A stretch of DNA of 64,000 nt from Rubrivivax sp. (GTDB lineage Bacteria; Pseudomonadota; Gammaproteobacteria; Burkholderiales; Burkholderiaceae_C). Shown piece after piece: positions 51,091 to 59,177 of this stretch (position 1 is the first letter of the stretch; each line of letters starts with the position of its first letter). The DNA lies in contig JAIXSE010000015.1 of assembly GCA_027484825.1 (NCBI GenBank), forward strand, positions 310,001 through 374,000. The letters are read 5' to 3'. Below the pieces are notes generated by a model. That model saw nothing but the letters and a program-made list of their open reading frames with translations, ran no database searches and was not told the DNA's origin. A program made the position numbers and the translations under genes.

Positions 51091-51128
51091 AAAAGCGCCC
51101 AGCCCTCACAGGAGAGCGGGGCGCTTTT
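51091..51128 (-). terminator. Rho-independent terminator of the BON lipoprotein gene
   Basis: AAAAGCGCCC (51091-51100) pairs with GGGCGCTTTT (51119-51128), a 10-bp stem. On the minus strand it is followed by a T-rich run (TTTTTGTTTTTTG). It ends the minus-strand transcript of the BON gene at 51181 and so isolates it from the effector gene further along. Confidence 0.85.
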
Positions 51129-51180
51129 GCGGCGGCGCCTGTCCGGACGTTCCCGACCTTCAAAACCTTCGGGACGAAGA

Positions 51181-51627
51181 TCAGCTATTGACCTTGATCC
51201 GGTTGTTCACCGACTGCACGCCCTTGGTCGCCAGGGCCATGGAGCCGGCTCGATCCCGCGCCGCCAGGTCCGGGGCCGTGCCTTCCAGGGTCACGTGCCC
51301 ATGGCTCGTGTCCACCTTCACATCCAGCGCGCTGAGCTTGGGGTCGCCAGCCAGGGCCGTCTTGATCTGGGTGGTGATGCTGGCATCAGAGGCCTCTGCA
51401 CTGACCTTGTCGGCCGCGCGGTCCATCTTCTGACCCATCGCATCCATGGATTCGCGCGTCTCCTGCCGCGCCTGCTCGCTCTTCTGTTCCATCCTGGCAA
51501 TGCCGTCGTCCAGGCGCTGACCGGCGGTGCGGTCATCGTCTTCGCGGCCACAAGCGGCCAGGGCCACGGCGGCCACCAGGGCGGGCAGCACCATCAGCAT
51601 CGGGCGGTGTTCATGCATCGGCTTCAT
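51181..51627 (-). CDS. BON-domain lipoprotein
   Basis: The 148-residue protein starts KPMHEHRPMLMVLPALVAAVALAACGRED, a lipoprotein signal with lipobox LAAC. A charged coiled-coil-like linker follows (RLDDGIARMEQKSEQARQETRESMDAMGQKMDRAADKV). One BON domain then occupies about 80-148 (DASITTQIKTALAGDPKLSALDVKVDTSHGHVTLEGTAPD, VQSVNNRIKV). BON proteins bind membranes or phospholipids and are induced by osmotic or other stress, like OsmY. ATG 51627 has AAGGAG seven bases upstream. It lies 49 bases after the histidine kinase stop. Confidence 0.9.
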   Translation of the reverse strand: MKPMHEHRPMLMVLPALVAAVALAACGREDDDRTAGQRLDDGIARMEQKSEQARQETRESMDAMGQKMDRAADKVSAEASDASITTQIKTALAGDPKLSALDVKVDTSHGHVTLEGTAPDLAARDRAGSMALATKGVQSVNNRIKVNS

Positions 51628-51676
51628 CTCGGTCTCCTTGAAGAAAGGGAGGATGAGCTTCACTGTACGCAGGGCC

Positions 51677-53167
51677 TCATTCCCGTGGGGTCGGCGGCTG
51701 CCACGATGTCGGGTCACCCGGCGAGCCGGCTGGCTGTAGGAGAGGGCCTACGTCAATCCGCTCCACGGGACGATCGCCACCGCGCTCCCCGGTGGTGTCC
51801 ACGGTCGGCACCGCCAGCGGCAGCCAGGCGCGCACTTCGCAGCCTTGTCCGGGTGCGCTGCGCAGTTGCAGTTGCCCGCGCTCGGCCTCAACCCGGAAGC
51901 GCATGCCCAGCAGGCCGTGGGAGCCCAGGGTCATCCGGGCCGGGTCGAACCCGCAGCCGTTGTCCACCACGCTCACCAGGGCCTGCGCATATTCCTCCTT
52001 GAGCACCACCTTGGCCTGGGTGGCCTGCGCATACTTGGCCATGTTGGTCAGCGCTTCCTGCACCAGACGGAACGCGGTGAGCTGGGCACTGCGGGGCAAC
52101 TCAACCCGCTCGTCCAGGTCCACTTCGATGGGCACGCCCAGCCGTTCGGAGGTCTCGCGGCACAAAATCTCCAGCGCCGGCACCAGTCCCAGTTGGTCCA
52201 GCGTCGAGGGACGCAGGTCTTCGATGATGCGGCGCTTCAGGGCGATGCCGCTGTTGAGGGTTTCCGTCAGGTGGGTGAGCCGCTGCATCAGCTCGGGCGC
52301 CCCCGTTTGCAGCTTGGGCCGCAGCCGGGCCACATCCAGCTTGGCCGCTGTTAACAGGGCGCCGAGTTCATCGTGCAGGTCGCGCGCCAGGCGGGCCCGC
52401 TCATCTTCCCGCGCGGTCTGCAGGTGGCGGGCCAGCTGCGTCAGCTCGGCGGTGCGCCGCCCCACCTCGATTTCCAGTCGGTCCCGCTCGGCGCGGATGT
52501 CCTGCTGCTGCTGTTCCCGCTGATGGTCCATGGCCCGGCTCTTTCGCAGGAACAGCACAAACACCACGATGCTGATCAGGGTCATGGCCGCCACCCCGAT
52601 GCGGTTGAGCATCAGGGTGTCGTAGACCTGGGCAGTGCCCAGGGCGATCCGCTGGTTCTCGTCGGCCAGCAATTCGGCGGATTTGCGGCGGATCTGCTCC
52701 ATCTGGTCGCGACCGATGTCGGTCATCATCAAGGCCTGGGCGGCTTGGTGGCGGCCCTCCTGGGACAGCTTCAGCACCTCCTGCAGCTCGCTGAGCTTGG
52801 CGCTGACGGCCGTGGCGATGTCCTTGCTGCGGGCCTCGGCATCGGTGGCCCCGACCTGCGCGTACATATGCTGCAGCGCATTCAACCCCTTGGACGCGTC
52901 TTCCGCGGCAAAGCGGTAGGGGTCCAGATATTCCGGCCTTCCGGTGATCAGGTATCCCCGTTGCCCTGACTCCGCGTCCGCGACCCGCGCCGTGAGCCTG
53001 ACCAGCTCCAGCCGGGCGCGGCCCAAGGTCACCAGGCGGTCCATCTGGGACACGGCTCCGAAGTAGGCCAGCTCGCTGATGAGCATCATCAGCAGCGCCA
53101 CGAAGAGCCCCAGCGGCAAGGCCCATGTCTTGCTGCCCAGATTGGCCACGGTGTCTTTGAAACTCAT
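51677..53167 (-). CDS. NarL-type sensor histidine kinase with CHASE3 domain
   Basis: The 496-residue kinase has a first membrane helix (LPLGLFVALLMMLISELAYFG) and a CHASE3 sensory domain (about 40-185; RVADAESGQRGYLITGRPEYLDPYR is diagnostic). A second helix (IGVAAMTLISIVVFVLFLRK) and a coiled coil follow. The HisKA_3 dimerisation site has the phospho-acceptor His in ARDLHDELGALLTAAKLDVARL, and the HATPase part has NMAKYAQATQAKVVL and VVDNGCGFDPARM. The extracytoplasmic signal is unknown. It is divergent from its probable response regulator, with 45 bases between. Its C-terminus is Pro-rich. Confidence 0.95.
   Translation of the reverse strand: MSFKDTVANLGSKTWALPLGLFVALLMMLISELAYFGAVSQMDRLVTLGRARLELVRLTARVADAESGQRGYLITGRPEYLDPYRFAAEDASKGLNALQHMYAQVGATDAEARSKDIATAVSAKLSELQEVLKLSQEGRHQAAQALMMTDIGRDQMEQIRRKSAELLADENQRIALGTAQVYDTLMLNRIGVAAMTLISIVVFVLFLRKSRAMDHQREQQQQDIRAERDRLEIEVGRRTAELTQLARHLQTAREDERARLARDLHDELGALLTAAKLDVARLRPKLQTGAPELMQRLTHLTETLNSGIALKRRIIEDLRPSTLDQLGLVPALEILCRETSERLGVPIEVDLDERVELPRSAQLTAFRLVQEALTNMAKYAQATQAKVVLKEEYAQALVSVVDNGCGFDPARMTLGSHGLLGMRFRVEAERGQLQLRSAPGQGCEVRAWLPLAVPTVDTTGERGGDRPVERIDVGPLLQPAGSPGDPTSWQPPTPRE
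51735..51752. promoter_or_regulatory. TGTAGG-N6-CCTACG inverted site upstream of the BON lipoprotein
   Basis: TGTAGG (51735-51740) and CCTACG (51747-51752) form an inverted pair within the 3' end of the kinase gene, about 110 bases before the BON start. Its TGTAGGA core matches the boxes at 55088 and 55185. It could be an operator for the NarL-type regulator. Function is inferred from repetition only. Confidence 0.35.
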
Positions 53168-53212
53168 CCTCTACACTCCCCAGGGCATCCCGCCCTTTTG
53201 ACCACAGCCACC

Positions 53213-53845
53213 ATGATCCGAATCGCCATCGTTGATGACCATGCGATTGTCCGCGCCGGATTGCGGCAATTTCTGTCCGAGCAGGTGGACCTGCGCGTGA
53301 CCGGTGAAGCCAGCTCCGGCCGCGAGGCGCTCGATCTCGTCCGCGCCGGCGAGGTGGACGTCATGCTGATGGACCTCTCGCTGCCCGACCAAAGCGGCGT
53401 GGAGACCCTGGCCGCCATCAAGGCGCGCAAGCCCGAACTGCCGGTGCTGATATTGAGCGGTTTTCCCGAAGCGCATTACGCCACCACGCTGCTGCGCCAG
53501 GGCGCCAGCGGTTATCTGAACAAGGAATGCGACCCCGAAGAAATCGCCACGGCCATTCGAACCGTGTTCCGGGGACGCAAATACATCACCCCTGCCGTGG
53601 CCGAACTGCTGGCCGACGGACTCGGCGCCGCCCAGGACCAGGCCCCGCATGACACCCTCTCCGAACGGGAGCTGCAGGTGTTCCTGCGGCTGGCGCGAGG
53701 GGAGACGGTGGGGCATATCGCGGACGGCATGTCGCTGAGCGTCAAGACCGTGAGCACATATCGTTCCCGGGTGCTGGAAAAGCTGGCGCTGAACACCAAC
53801 AGCGAGCTGACGTATTACGCGTTGAAGAATGGCCTGATCGAGTGA
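53213..53845 (+). CDS. NarL/LuxR-type response regulator
   Basis: The 210-residue regulator has a receiver domain (IRIAIVDDHAIVRAGLRQFL, with the phospho-Asp in VDVMLMDLSLPD and Lys in SGYLNKECDPEEI). The LuxR-type HTH is near the C-terminus (TLSERELQVFLRLARGETVGHIADGMSLSVKTVSTYRSRVLEKL). It is divergent from the CHASE3 kinase and is its expected partner. ATG 53213 begins IRIAIVDD directly; the TTG at 53198 is unlikely. Targets may include the flanking BON genes. Confidence 0.94.
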   Translation: MIRIAIVDDHAIVRAGLRQFLSEQVDLRVTGEASSGREALDLVRAGEVDVMLMDLSLPDQSGVETLAAIKARKPELPVLILSGFPEAHYATTLLRQGASGYLNKECDPEEIATAIRTVFRGRKYITPAVAELLADGLGAAQDQAPHDTLSERELQVFLRLARGETVGHIADGMSLSVKTVSTYRSRVLEKLALNTNSELTYYALKNGLIE

Positions 53846-53897
53846 GGGCCACGGCACCGGATCAGGTACCGGCCTAGGCACCGGTTCATGCCCCGGT

Positions 53898-54308
53898 TCA
53901 GGCGTCGGGATCCAGACGCTCGGCCAGGCACTGGCAATAGGCCAGCAAATCTTCCAGTTCGGCGGATTTGTCGAACACCCGGTGGGCGCCCAGGGCCATG
54001 CAGCGCTGGCGCATGTCGGGCGTGGCGTAATTGCTCAGGATCACCCGTCGCGCGGACGGCATGTGGGCGGTGGCGGCCTGCAACACATTCAGGCCGGTGC
54101 CCTGGCTCAGGAAGATGTCGATGATCAGCAGATCACAGGCGCCTTGCTCCTGCGACATCCAGCTCAGCGCGCCGTCCTCATCCACCGCATGACCGAGCAC
54201 GCGCAGGTCCACCATCTCCTCCAGGGTCGCCACCAGGTTTTCGCGGATGACGTCGTTGTCCTCCACCAAAAAGCAGGTGAGCGCGGAAGGGGAAACGTGG
54301 GAGTCCAT
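53898..54308 (-). CDS. Stand-alone response-regulator receiver (CheY-like)
   Basis: The 136-residue protein consists of a receiver domain only: CFLVEDNDVIRENLV with the acidic pair, phospho-Asp in LLIIDIFLSQGTGLNV, the Thr/Ser switch position in RVILSNYATP, and Lys in HRVFDKSAELEDL. It has no DNA-binding part, so it would relay phosphate or signal by binding a partner. It is convergent with the NarL regulator and follows a long hairpin on its 5' side. ATG 54308 starts just before the structured part. Confidence 0.88.
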   Translation of the reverse strand: MDSHVSPSALTCFLVEDNDVIRENLVATLEEMVDLRVLGHAVDEDGALSWMSQEQGACDLLIIDIFLSQGTGLNVLQAATAHMPSARRVILSNYATPDMRQRCMALGAHRVFDKSAELEDLLAYCQCLAERLDPDA

Positions 54309-54350
54309 GGCGGGAGCGGTCCGGATGCGGGCTGCGGCACCCATGACGGC

Positions 54351-54392
54351 GCGCGGACGGTCAACATGCGCTTGCATGTGGATCGTCCGCGC
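54351..54392. other. Long imperfect hairpin between BON gene and orphan receiver
   Basis: GCGCGGACG (54351-54359) pairs exactly with CGTCCGCGC (54384-54392). The next three positions also pair (one G-T wobble), a single mismatch follows, then ACATGC (54364-54369) pairs with GCATGT (54374-54379) around the loop GCTT. This gives about an 18-bp stem. It lies about 40 bases before the receiver start on the minus strand and has no T-run, so an mRNA leader element or small RNA is possible. Its role is unknown. Confidence 0.6.
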
Positions 54393-54452
54393 CGGGGTGG
54401 ATCACCACGGGGGTCCCCGTCCGGACGGACCCGTCATGGTGAGCCTGCGTCA

Positions 54453-54770
54453 TCAGTTGCGGATGGCGATTTCGTTCTTGACGCGCTTGACGCCCTTCAC
54501 GCCGCGGGCAATCGCTTCGGCGTTGGTCTTTTCAGTCGCGTTCTTGGCGAAACCCGACAGCATCACCTCGCCTTGCAGCGTTTCCACGCTGATGGCGGAG
54601 GCGTCAACCGTCTTGGCTTCGACGAACTTGGCCTTCACCGCGGTGGTGATGGACGCGTCGTCAACATACTCGCCGACGGAGGACTGACCGCGGGTGACGG
54701 CGCAGCCCGGCAGCATCGTGATGGCGCCCACAGCGGTGGCCAGGGCGAGAACGGTGGCTCGAATCATCAT
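54453..54770 (-). CDS. BON-domain lipoprotein (OsmY-like)
   Basis: The 105-residue protein starts MMIRATVLALATAVGAITMLPGCAVTRG, a lipoprotein signal peptide (lipobox LPGC). One BON domain follows (DDASITTAVKAKFVEAKTVDASAISVETLQGEVMLSGFAKN, VKRVKNEIAI). Two adjacent ATG codons exist; the first (54770) has AAGGAG six bases upstream. It lies 31 bases after a small ORF on the same strand and may share its promoter with the 55000-55250 region carrying inverted boxes. It is likely a stress-induced outer-envelope protein. Confidence 0.92.
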   Translation of the reverse strand: MMIRATVLALATAVGAITMLPGCAVTRGQSSVGEYVDDASITTAVKAKFVEAKTVDASAISVETLQGEVMLSGFAKNATEKTNAEAIARGVKGVKRVKNEIAIRN

Positions 54771-54801
54771 TTATATCTCCTTGTCGATGACAGACACTGG
54801 C

Positions 54802-54999
54802 TCACGCGGCGTGGCGGGGATTCGACACGACGGCAGGGGCCGGCTCGGCAAACGTCGCGGGGGCGTGGTCCATCAGATAGGGCAGCGCCGCTTCAAGGCC
54901 CAACACCGCATCATGGTCAGAGACGGAGGCCCAGTGGATCTGGGCGGCGCCGTCATCGGCATGTTGCTGAAAGGTCTGGAAGTGATCGGTGTGTCCCAT
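54802..54999 (-). CDS. Small hypothetical protein (65 residues)
   Basis: The protein is short, acidic and His-rich near the start (GHTDHFQTFQQHADDGAAQIHW), with a mild hydrophobic segment (AVLGLEAALPYL). The start ATG 54999 has a good AAGGAG eight bases upstream, which is the main reason to accept it and to reject the longer open frame. It precedes a BON gene on the same strand, so the two probably form a stress operon. No family is recognised. Confidence 0.6.
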   Translation of the reverse strand: MGHTDHFQTFQQHADDGAAQIHWASVSDHDAVLGLEAALPYLMDHAPATFAEPAPAVVSNPRHAA

Positions 55000-55087
55000 C
55001 GTCTGGCTCCTTGGCGCCCCGTGGCGTGCTGAGATGAACTCTACGTATGCCGAACAGCGCAGCCTGTCGTCCGCGTCCGCGAGTCGT

Positions 55088-55193
55088 TGTAGGACAAACG
55101 GAAATGGTGGTGGACGCGCCACGGTCCTGTGAGGCGATCCGACCGCTGATCCCGTCACGAAGGATTCGCAAGGAAACGGCATGCTGTCCTACA
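55088..55193. promoter_or_regulatory. Inverted TGTAGGACA/TGTCCTACA boxes between divergent genes
   Basis: TGTAGGACA (55088-55096) and its exact reverse complement TGTCCTACA (55185-55193) lie in the divergent interval between the small BON-operon gene (start 54999) and the gene at 55251. Each box points toward a gene start 60-90 bases away, so they could be activator sites for both. A related TGTAGGA core occurs near the other BON gene. The regulator is unknown; the adjacent NarL-type protein is a candidate. Confidence 0.5.
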
Positions 55194-55250
55194 TCCGGTT
55201 GCGACAGCACCCGACAGGTGCATCCCCCTGCTCTCCCTAGGATCACGGCC

Positions 55251-55745
55251 ATGGACAAGAACACGATGGGCGCCTCGTTGGGAAGCGCCATGAACGCCCC
55301 CCTCCCGACCACGATGGTGGACGCCGCGCAGGTGTCGCCGGTGACCCCCCTGCCGCACAGGGCGACGATGCGTTTTGCACCCGCCCCGGCCGCCAAGGCC
55401 TTCAAGCCCTCGCATTGCGTCAATGCCGAACTGCTGCTGTCGACACCGCTGACGGTGGTGGTGCGGGCCAAGCTGGAGTTTGTGGTGAACGGCCAGGTGC
55501 AGGAAGATGAAGTGGCGCTGGTCATCTCGCGCAACCGCTGCGAGGGCGACCATCCCTATTGGCCGGCCTTGCTCTCGGCAGCGCAGGAGCACTGGCACCG
55601 TTGCCGCGGCCAGGCGCGCCACATGACCGCGTGTGTGGACGGCGAATGGCAGACCCTGTTGGCGGCCCAGCCGGCCGGTGCTGCAGAGCCGGGTGCCGGC
55701 GCATCAGCGGCCCCGGCAGTGGCGAAGGTCTACCTGCAGCACTGA
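55251..55745 (+). CDS. Hypothetical protein, divergent from the BON operon
   Basis: The 164-residue protein starts DKNTMGASLGSAMNAPLPTTMVDAAQVSP, low-complexity and without a signal peptide. It has a central beta-strand segment (SHCVNAELLLSTPLTVVVRAKLEFVVNGQVQEDEVALVISRNRCEGDHPYWPALLSAAQEHWHRCRGQ) and an Ala/Pro-rich end. AGGA lies about ten bases before the ATG. No family is recognised. Its position opposite the small BON operon, with shared inverted boxes, suggests stress co-regulation. Confidence 0.65.
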   Translation: MDKNTMGASLGSAMNAPLPTTMVDAAQVSPVTPLPHRATMRFAPAPAAKAFKPSHCVNAELLLSTPLTVVVRAKLEFVVNGQVQEDEVALVISRNRCEGDHPYWPALLSAAQEHWHRCRGQARHMTACVDGEWQTLLAAQPAGAAEPGAGASAAPAVAKVYLQH

Positions 55746-55863
55746 GACTGCCCTTCCGGCACCCTGACATCGTTCTTTACAGATTCGCAGCACGGCTGTC
55801 AGCCCGCCGACGGGCAACGCCGATGGCGGCGGCGATAATGTCGTTGTTGGCCGCAGTGGCCCG

Positions 55864-56586
55864 ATGACGATGACCCAGCGCATTTCCTGCATGCCCCGCA
55901 CGCCTGAGGCGTCCCTTTCCGCGGCTTCTCCTGCACACTCCCGTGCGGCAGTCCCCTTGCGAGCGTCTGCAAGGAGCACCGGCGGTCGGCGTCTGCCACG
56001 CTTACGTCGCCTGCGATGGATGCTCGGCGCCGTGGCCATGGCCACCGTGTTGACCGGCTGCGGCAGCTTCGGAGGCGACAGCGCCGCCGGCGGCCGCAAG
56101 GGCTCGGTCTATCAGAACGAGCGTTTCCAGGCCGACGAAACCTTCTCCCGCCTGTTCGACGCGAGTGTCGAAGACACCTGCGAAGCCGCACGGCGTGCGC
56201 TGCTGAGCCAGGGCTATGTGATCAATCTGGCCCAGGCGGGCTCCATCAGCGGCAGCAAGCGCTTCCAGCCCGAGGGCGAAGTGCATGTGGAGATCGCCTT
56301 CAACATCGTCTGCGTGCCCGAGGGCGGCGGCGGCAAGCTCTCCACCGCCTACGTCTCGGCCCTTCAGGACCGCTACACCGTCAAGCGCAGCACCAACTCC
56401 ACCAGCCTGGGCGTGAGCGCCATCGGTTCCATCTCGGTGCCGCTGTCGTCGACCTCGGAATCCCTGGTGAAGGTGGCGTCGGAGACCATCCCCGCCGGTC
56501 AGTTCTACGACCGCTTCTTCGCCCTGATGCAGAAGATGCTGCGGGAGCAGGCGCAGGTGGTGTCCACCGGAGAAGCCGCGCCCTGA
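55864..56586 (+). CDS. DUF2242 lipoprotein
   Basis: The product has up to 240 residues, although the start is uncertain (ATG 55864, 55891 or 56020). A basic stretch RRLPRLRRLRW precedes a lipoprotein signal LGAVAMATVLTGCGSFGG. The domain contains EDTCEAARRALLSQGYVINLAQAGSISGSKRFQPEGEVHVEIAFNIVC, YVSALQDRYTVKRSTNST and SLVKVASETIPAGQFYDRFFALMQ. From memory this matches DUF2242, a Burkholderiales lipoprotein family of unknown function. The start at 56020 would give a conventional short signal peptide. It is convergent with the M3 peptidase gene. Confidence 0.82.
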   Translation: MTMTQRISCMPRTPEASLSAASPAHSRAAVPLRASARSTGGRRLPRLRRLRWMLGAVAMATVLTGCGSFGGDSAAGGRKGSVYQNERFQADETFSRLFDASVEDTCEAARRALLSQGYVINLAQAGSISGSKRFQPEGEVHVEIAFNIVCVPEGGGGKLSTAYVSALQDRYTVKRSTNSTSLGVSAIGSISVPLSSTSESLVKVASETIPAGQFYDRFFALMQKMLREQAQVVSTGEAAP

Positions 56587-56702
56587 GGGCCCGGTCCGGG
56601 CCAGGTCCGGGCCAGGTCCAAGGCGAAGCCGACGGTGACGGTGATGCAGCCGCACGCCGGCACAAAGGTGCCAGAAGCCGCGACAAGCGAATGGCCGTAA
56701 AA

Positions 56703-56725
56703 AAGGGGCGCCTCAAGCGCCCCTT
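56703..56725 (-). terminator. Rho-independent terminator of the M3 peptidase gene
   Basis: AAGGGGCGC (56703-56711) pairs with GCGCCCCTT (56717-56725) around CTCAA. On the minus strand the stem is followed by TTTTTT. It ends the minus-strand peptidase transcript 20-45 bases after the stop codon. Confidence 0.9.
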
Positions 56726-56746
56726 CTCATTGCCAGTCCGCCGCGA

Positions 56747-58921
56747 TTACTTCGCCGCAGCCGCCTTGGGCTTGTCGATCACCAGACCCCGACGCTCCAG
56801 CAGCGGCGCAATGTCCGGTTCATGGCCCACGACACTGCGGAACAGCGTCAAGGCATCCTGACTGCCGCCCTGCGACAGCAACCGGGCGCGGAACCGGTCG
56901 CCCAGCTCCCGCTTCAGGCCGCCATTGGCCTTGAACCATTCAACCGTGTCCGCATCCAGCACTTCCGACCAGATGTAGGCGTAATAGCCTGCCGCATACC
57001 CACCCATGATGTGGCTGAAGTAGGGCGTGCGGTAGCGCGGAGGCACGGCCGCATAGTCAAAGCCGTCCTCACGCAGGGCCTTGGCCTCGAAGTCCATCAC
57101 CCCGGCCGCCGCAGGCACCTGCTCCAGCGGCAGCTGATGCCAGCGCTGGTCCAGCATGGCCGCGCTCAGGTACTCGGTGGTGGCGAAACCCTGGTTGAAC
57201 TTGTGGGCCGCCAGCACCTTGTCCAGCAGCTCCTTGGGCATCGGCGCGCCGGTCTTGTAGTGCTTGGCGTAATTGCCCAGCACGCTGGGCCAGGTGGCCC
57301 ACATCTCATTGACCTGCGACGGATATTCCACGAAGTCGCGCGGCACCCGGGTGCCGGCCATGCTCGGGTACTTCACGTTCGAGAACATGCCGTGCAGCGC
57401 ATGGCCGAACTCATGGAACATGGTGTTGACCTCATCCCAGGTCAGCAGCGTCGGCTTGCCGTCGGCCGGCTTGGGGATGTTGAGGTGGTTGGCCACGACC
57501 GGCTTCTGGTTGAACAGGCCGCTCTGGTCCACATACGCATTCATCCAGGCGCCGCCGCGCTTGGACGGGCGGGCATACATGTCGGCAATGAAGATGGCCA
57601 GTTGTGAGCCGTCCGCATTGAACACGTCGTAGACCAGCACGTCCGGATGGTAGACGGGCAGGTCCTTGCGCTGCTTGAAGCTCAGGCCGTAGAGCTGGCC
57701 GGCGGCGTAGAACACGCCGTTCTCCAGCACATTGCGCATCTCCAGATAGGGCTTGAGCTGGGATTCGTCAAAGCCGTACTTGGCGGCGCGGACCTTCTCC
57801 GTGTAGTAGCTCCAGTCCCAGGCGGCCAGCTTGAAGCTGGGCTGGTGACGGGCAGCCTGCTCACGGTCGATCATGGCCTGCAGGTCGTCGCCCTCGCGGC
57901 GGGCGGCGGCCACGGCGGCTGGCGCCAGCTGGCCCAGCATCGCATTCACGGCCTTGGGCGAGCGGGCGGTCTCGTCGCTCAGGACGAAGTCGGCATGGGT
58001 GGCAAAGCCCAGCAGACGGGCACGCTCAGCCCGCAGGCTGGCCACGCGGGACACCAGCGCGGTGTTGTCGAAAGCGTTGCCGCGGCTGCCGCGCGCCACC
58101 GACGCCTTGTAGATGCGCTCGCGCAGGGCGCGGTTGTCCAGTTGCGCCAGCACCGGCTGGCCGGTGGTGTTGAGCAGGGCGATCAGATACTTGCCGTCCA
58201 GGCCGCGGGCCTTCGCAGCGGCGGCGGCGCTGGCGATCTGCTCATCGCTCAGACCCGCCAGTTCTTCGGCCTTGTCCACCACCACGGCCGAGTCGTTCAC
58301 CTCGGCCAGCACGTTCTGGTTGAAACGCGCCCCCAGGGTGGCCATCTCGGCATTGATCGCCTTCATGCGGGCCTTGCCGGCTTCGTCCAGCTTGGCACCG
58401 GCTCGCACCAGGCTGTTGTAGTGGCGCTCCACCAGACGCTGCTCCTGCGCGTCCAGACCCAGCGTGGCGCGGCGTTGCCACAGCGATTCCACCCGTGCGA
58501 AGAGTTGCGGATTCAGCGCGATGGCGTCCCGGTGGGCGGCCATGCGGGCAGCAAAGTCGCCTTGCAGCTTCAGGCGGGCCGGATTGGCATCCGCGCCGAC
58601 GAGGCTGCCCAGCAGGGTGCTGGCCCGTTGCAGCAGGCGGCCGGACCGCTCCAGCGCCACGATGGTGTTGTCAAAGGTCGGCGGCTGCGGATTGCCGGCG
58701 ATGGCCTGCACTTCCTGGAGCTGCTCGGCCATGCCCTGCTCCAGGGCGGGGGCGATGTCTTCGTCGCGGATCTTGTCGAACGGCGGGTATTGAAGCGCCA
58801 GCGGGCTGGGGGCGATCAGGGCATTGGCCACTGCCGCCGAGGCGGCCTGGGCCGGAACGGTCTGCGCCAGCACCGGCGCGGAAAGGGCCAGCGACGCGGC
58901 CAGGACAAATGGAATCCTCAT
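56747..58921 (-). CDS. M3-family metallopeptidase (oligopeptidase A/Dcp-like), exported
   Basis: The 724-residue protein begins RIPFVLAASLALSAPVLAQTVPAQA, a signal peptide, so it is periplasmic. The zinc motif is HEFGHALHGMF (HExxH) with a downstream Glu in the active-site helix. Other M3 blocks include FYAAGQLYGLSFKQRKDLPVYHPDVLVYDV and MWATWPSVLGNYAKHYKTG. Family members cleave short peptides or, in Dcp, C-terminal dipeptides. Length is normal (about 680-720). A hairpin terminator lies just after the stop codon. Confidence 0.94.
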   Translation of the reverse strand: MRIPFVLAASLALSAPVLAQTVPAQAASAAVANALIAPSPLALQYPPFDKIRDEDIAPALEQGMAEQLQEVQAIAGNPQPPTFDNTIVALERSGRLLQRASTLLGSLVGADANPARLKLQGDFAARMAAHRDAIALNPQLFARVESLWQRRATLGLDAQEQRLVERHYNSLVRAGAKLDEAGKARMKAINAEMATLGARFNQNVLAEVNDSAVVVDKAEELAGLSDEQIASAAAAAKARGLDGKYLIALLNTTGQPVLAQLDNRALRERIYKASVARGSRGNAFDNTALVSRVASLRAERARLLGFATHADFVLSDETARSPKAVNAMLGQLAPAAVAAARREGDDLQAMIDREQAARHQPSFKLAAWDWSYYTEKVRAAKYGFDESQLKPYLEMRNVLENGVFYAAGQLYGLSFKQRKDLPVYHPDVLVYDVFNADGSQLAIFIADMYARPSKRGGAWMNAYVDQSGLFNQKPVVANHLNIPKPADGKPTLLTWDEVNTMFHEFGHALHGMFSNVKYPSMAGTRVPRDFVEYPSQVNEMWATWPSVLGNYAKHYKTGAPMPKELLDKVLAAHKFNQGFATTEYLSAAMLDQRWHQLPLEQVPAAAGVMDFEAKALREDGFDYAAVPPRYRTPYFSHIMGGYAAGYYAYIWSEVLDADTVEWFKANGGLKRELGDRFRARLLSQGGSQDALTLFRSVVGHEPDIAPLLERRGLVIDKPKAAAAK

Positions 58922-59177
58922 TGGGGGGCTCGCTGTGCGAGTGCATTCAAGGAAAACGCAGAGCCTAGCCCATCGATCCGCCTCAGCCGAAGGGCATGGG
59001 CAGACGGGGGCGGAAGCCGCCCCTGCGGCGGCCCGCGCGGCTGGTGAGCCTGGGGGTAACCCTGAGCGGGGCCCTCCCGCGGCGCTGGGTATCGACGGCT
59101 GCCGCCATCGCGTGGCCGGATGGCTCTAGCATCCGGGTCCAGCCCCCACTCCGGCGCATTGCGTGCGCCCCGCCTGC

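Noticed and set aside
51120-51155. HrpL-type box (GGAAC-N-CC-C) upstream of the effector gene on the minus strand
   Set aside because: The match has mismatches in both halves, and a strong terminator lies between it and the gene start, so it is unlikely to drive the effector.
50988-51180. PIP box (TTCGC-N15-TTCGC) for type III regulation
   Set aside because: Looked for on the minus strand before the effector start; no correctly spaced pair was found.
49938-51191. Plus-strand open frame of 417 codons opposite the effector-like gene
   Set aside because: Composition is Gly/Arg/Leu/Gln-rich and motif-free; the minus strand has a good Shine-Dalgarno and a phosphatase-like loop.
55047-55250. N-terminal extension of the gene at 55251
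   Set aside because: The stretch contains the regulatory boxes, has no Shine-Dalgarno at its ATG, and reads as low-quality code; the ATG at 55251 has AGGA upstream.
57647-59047. Plus-strand open frame of 466 codons opposite the M3 peptidase
   Set aside because: Shadow frame with His/Gln/Leu-rich sequence and no signal or domain.
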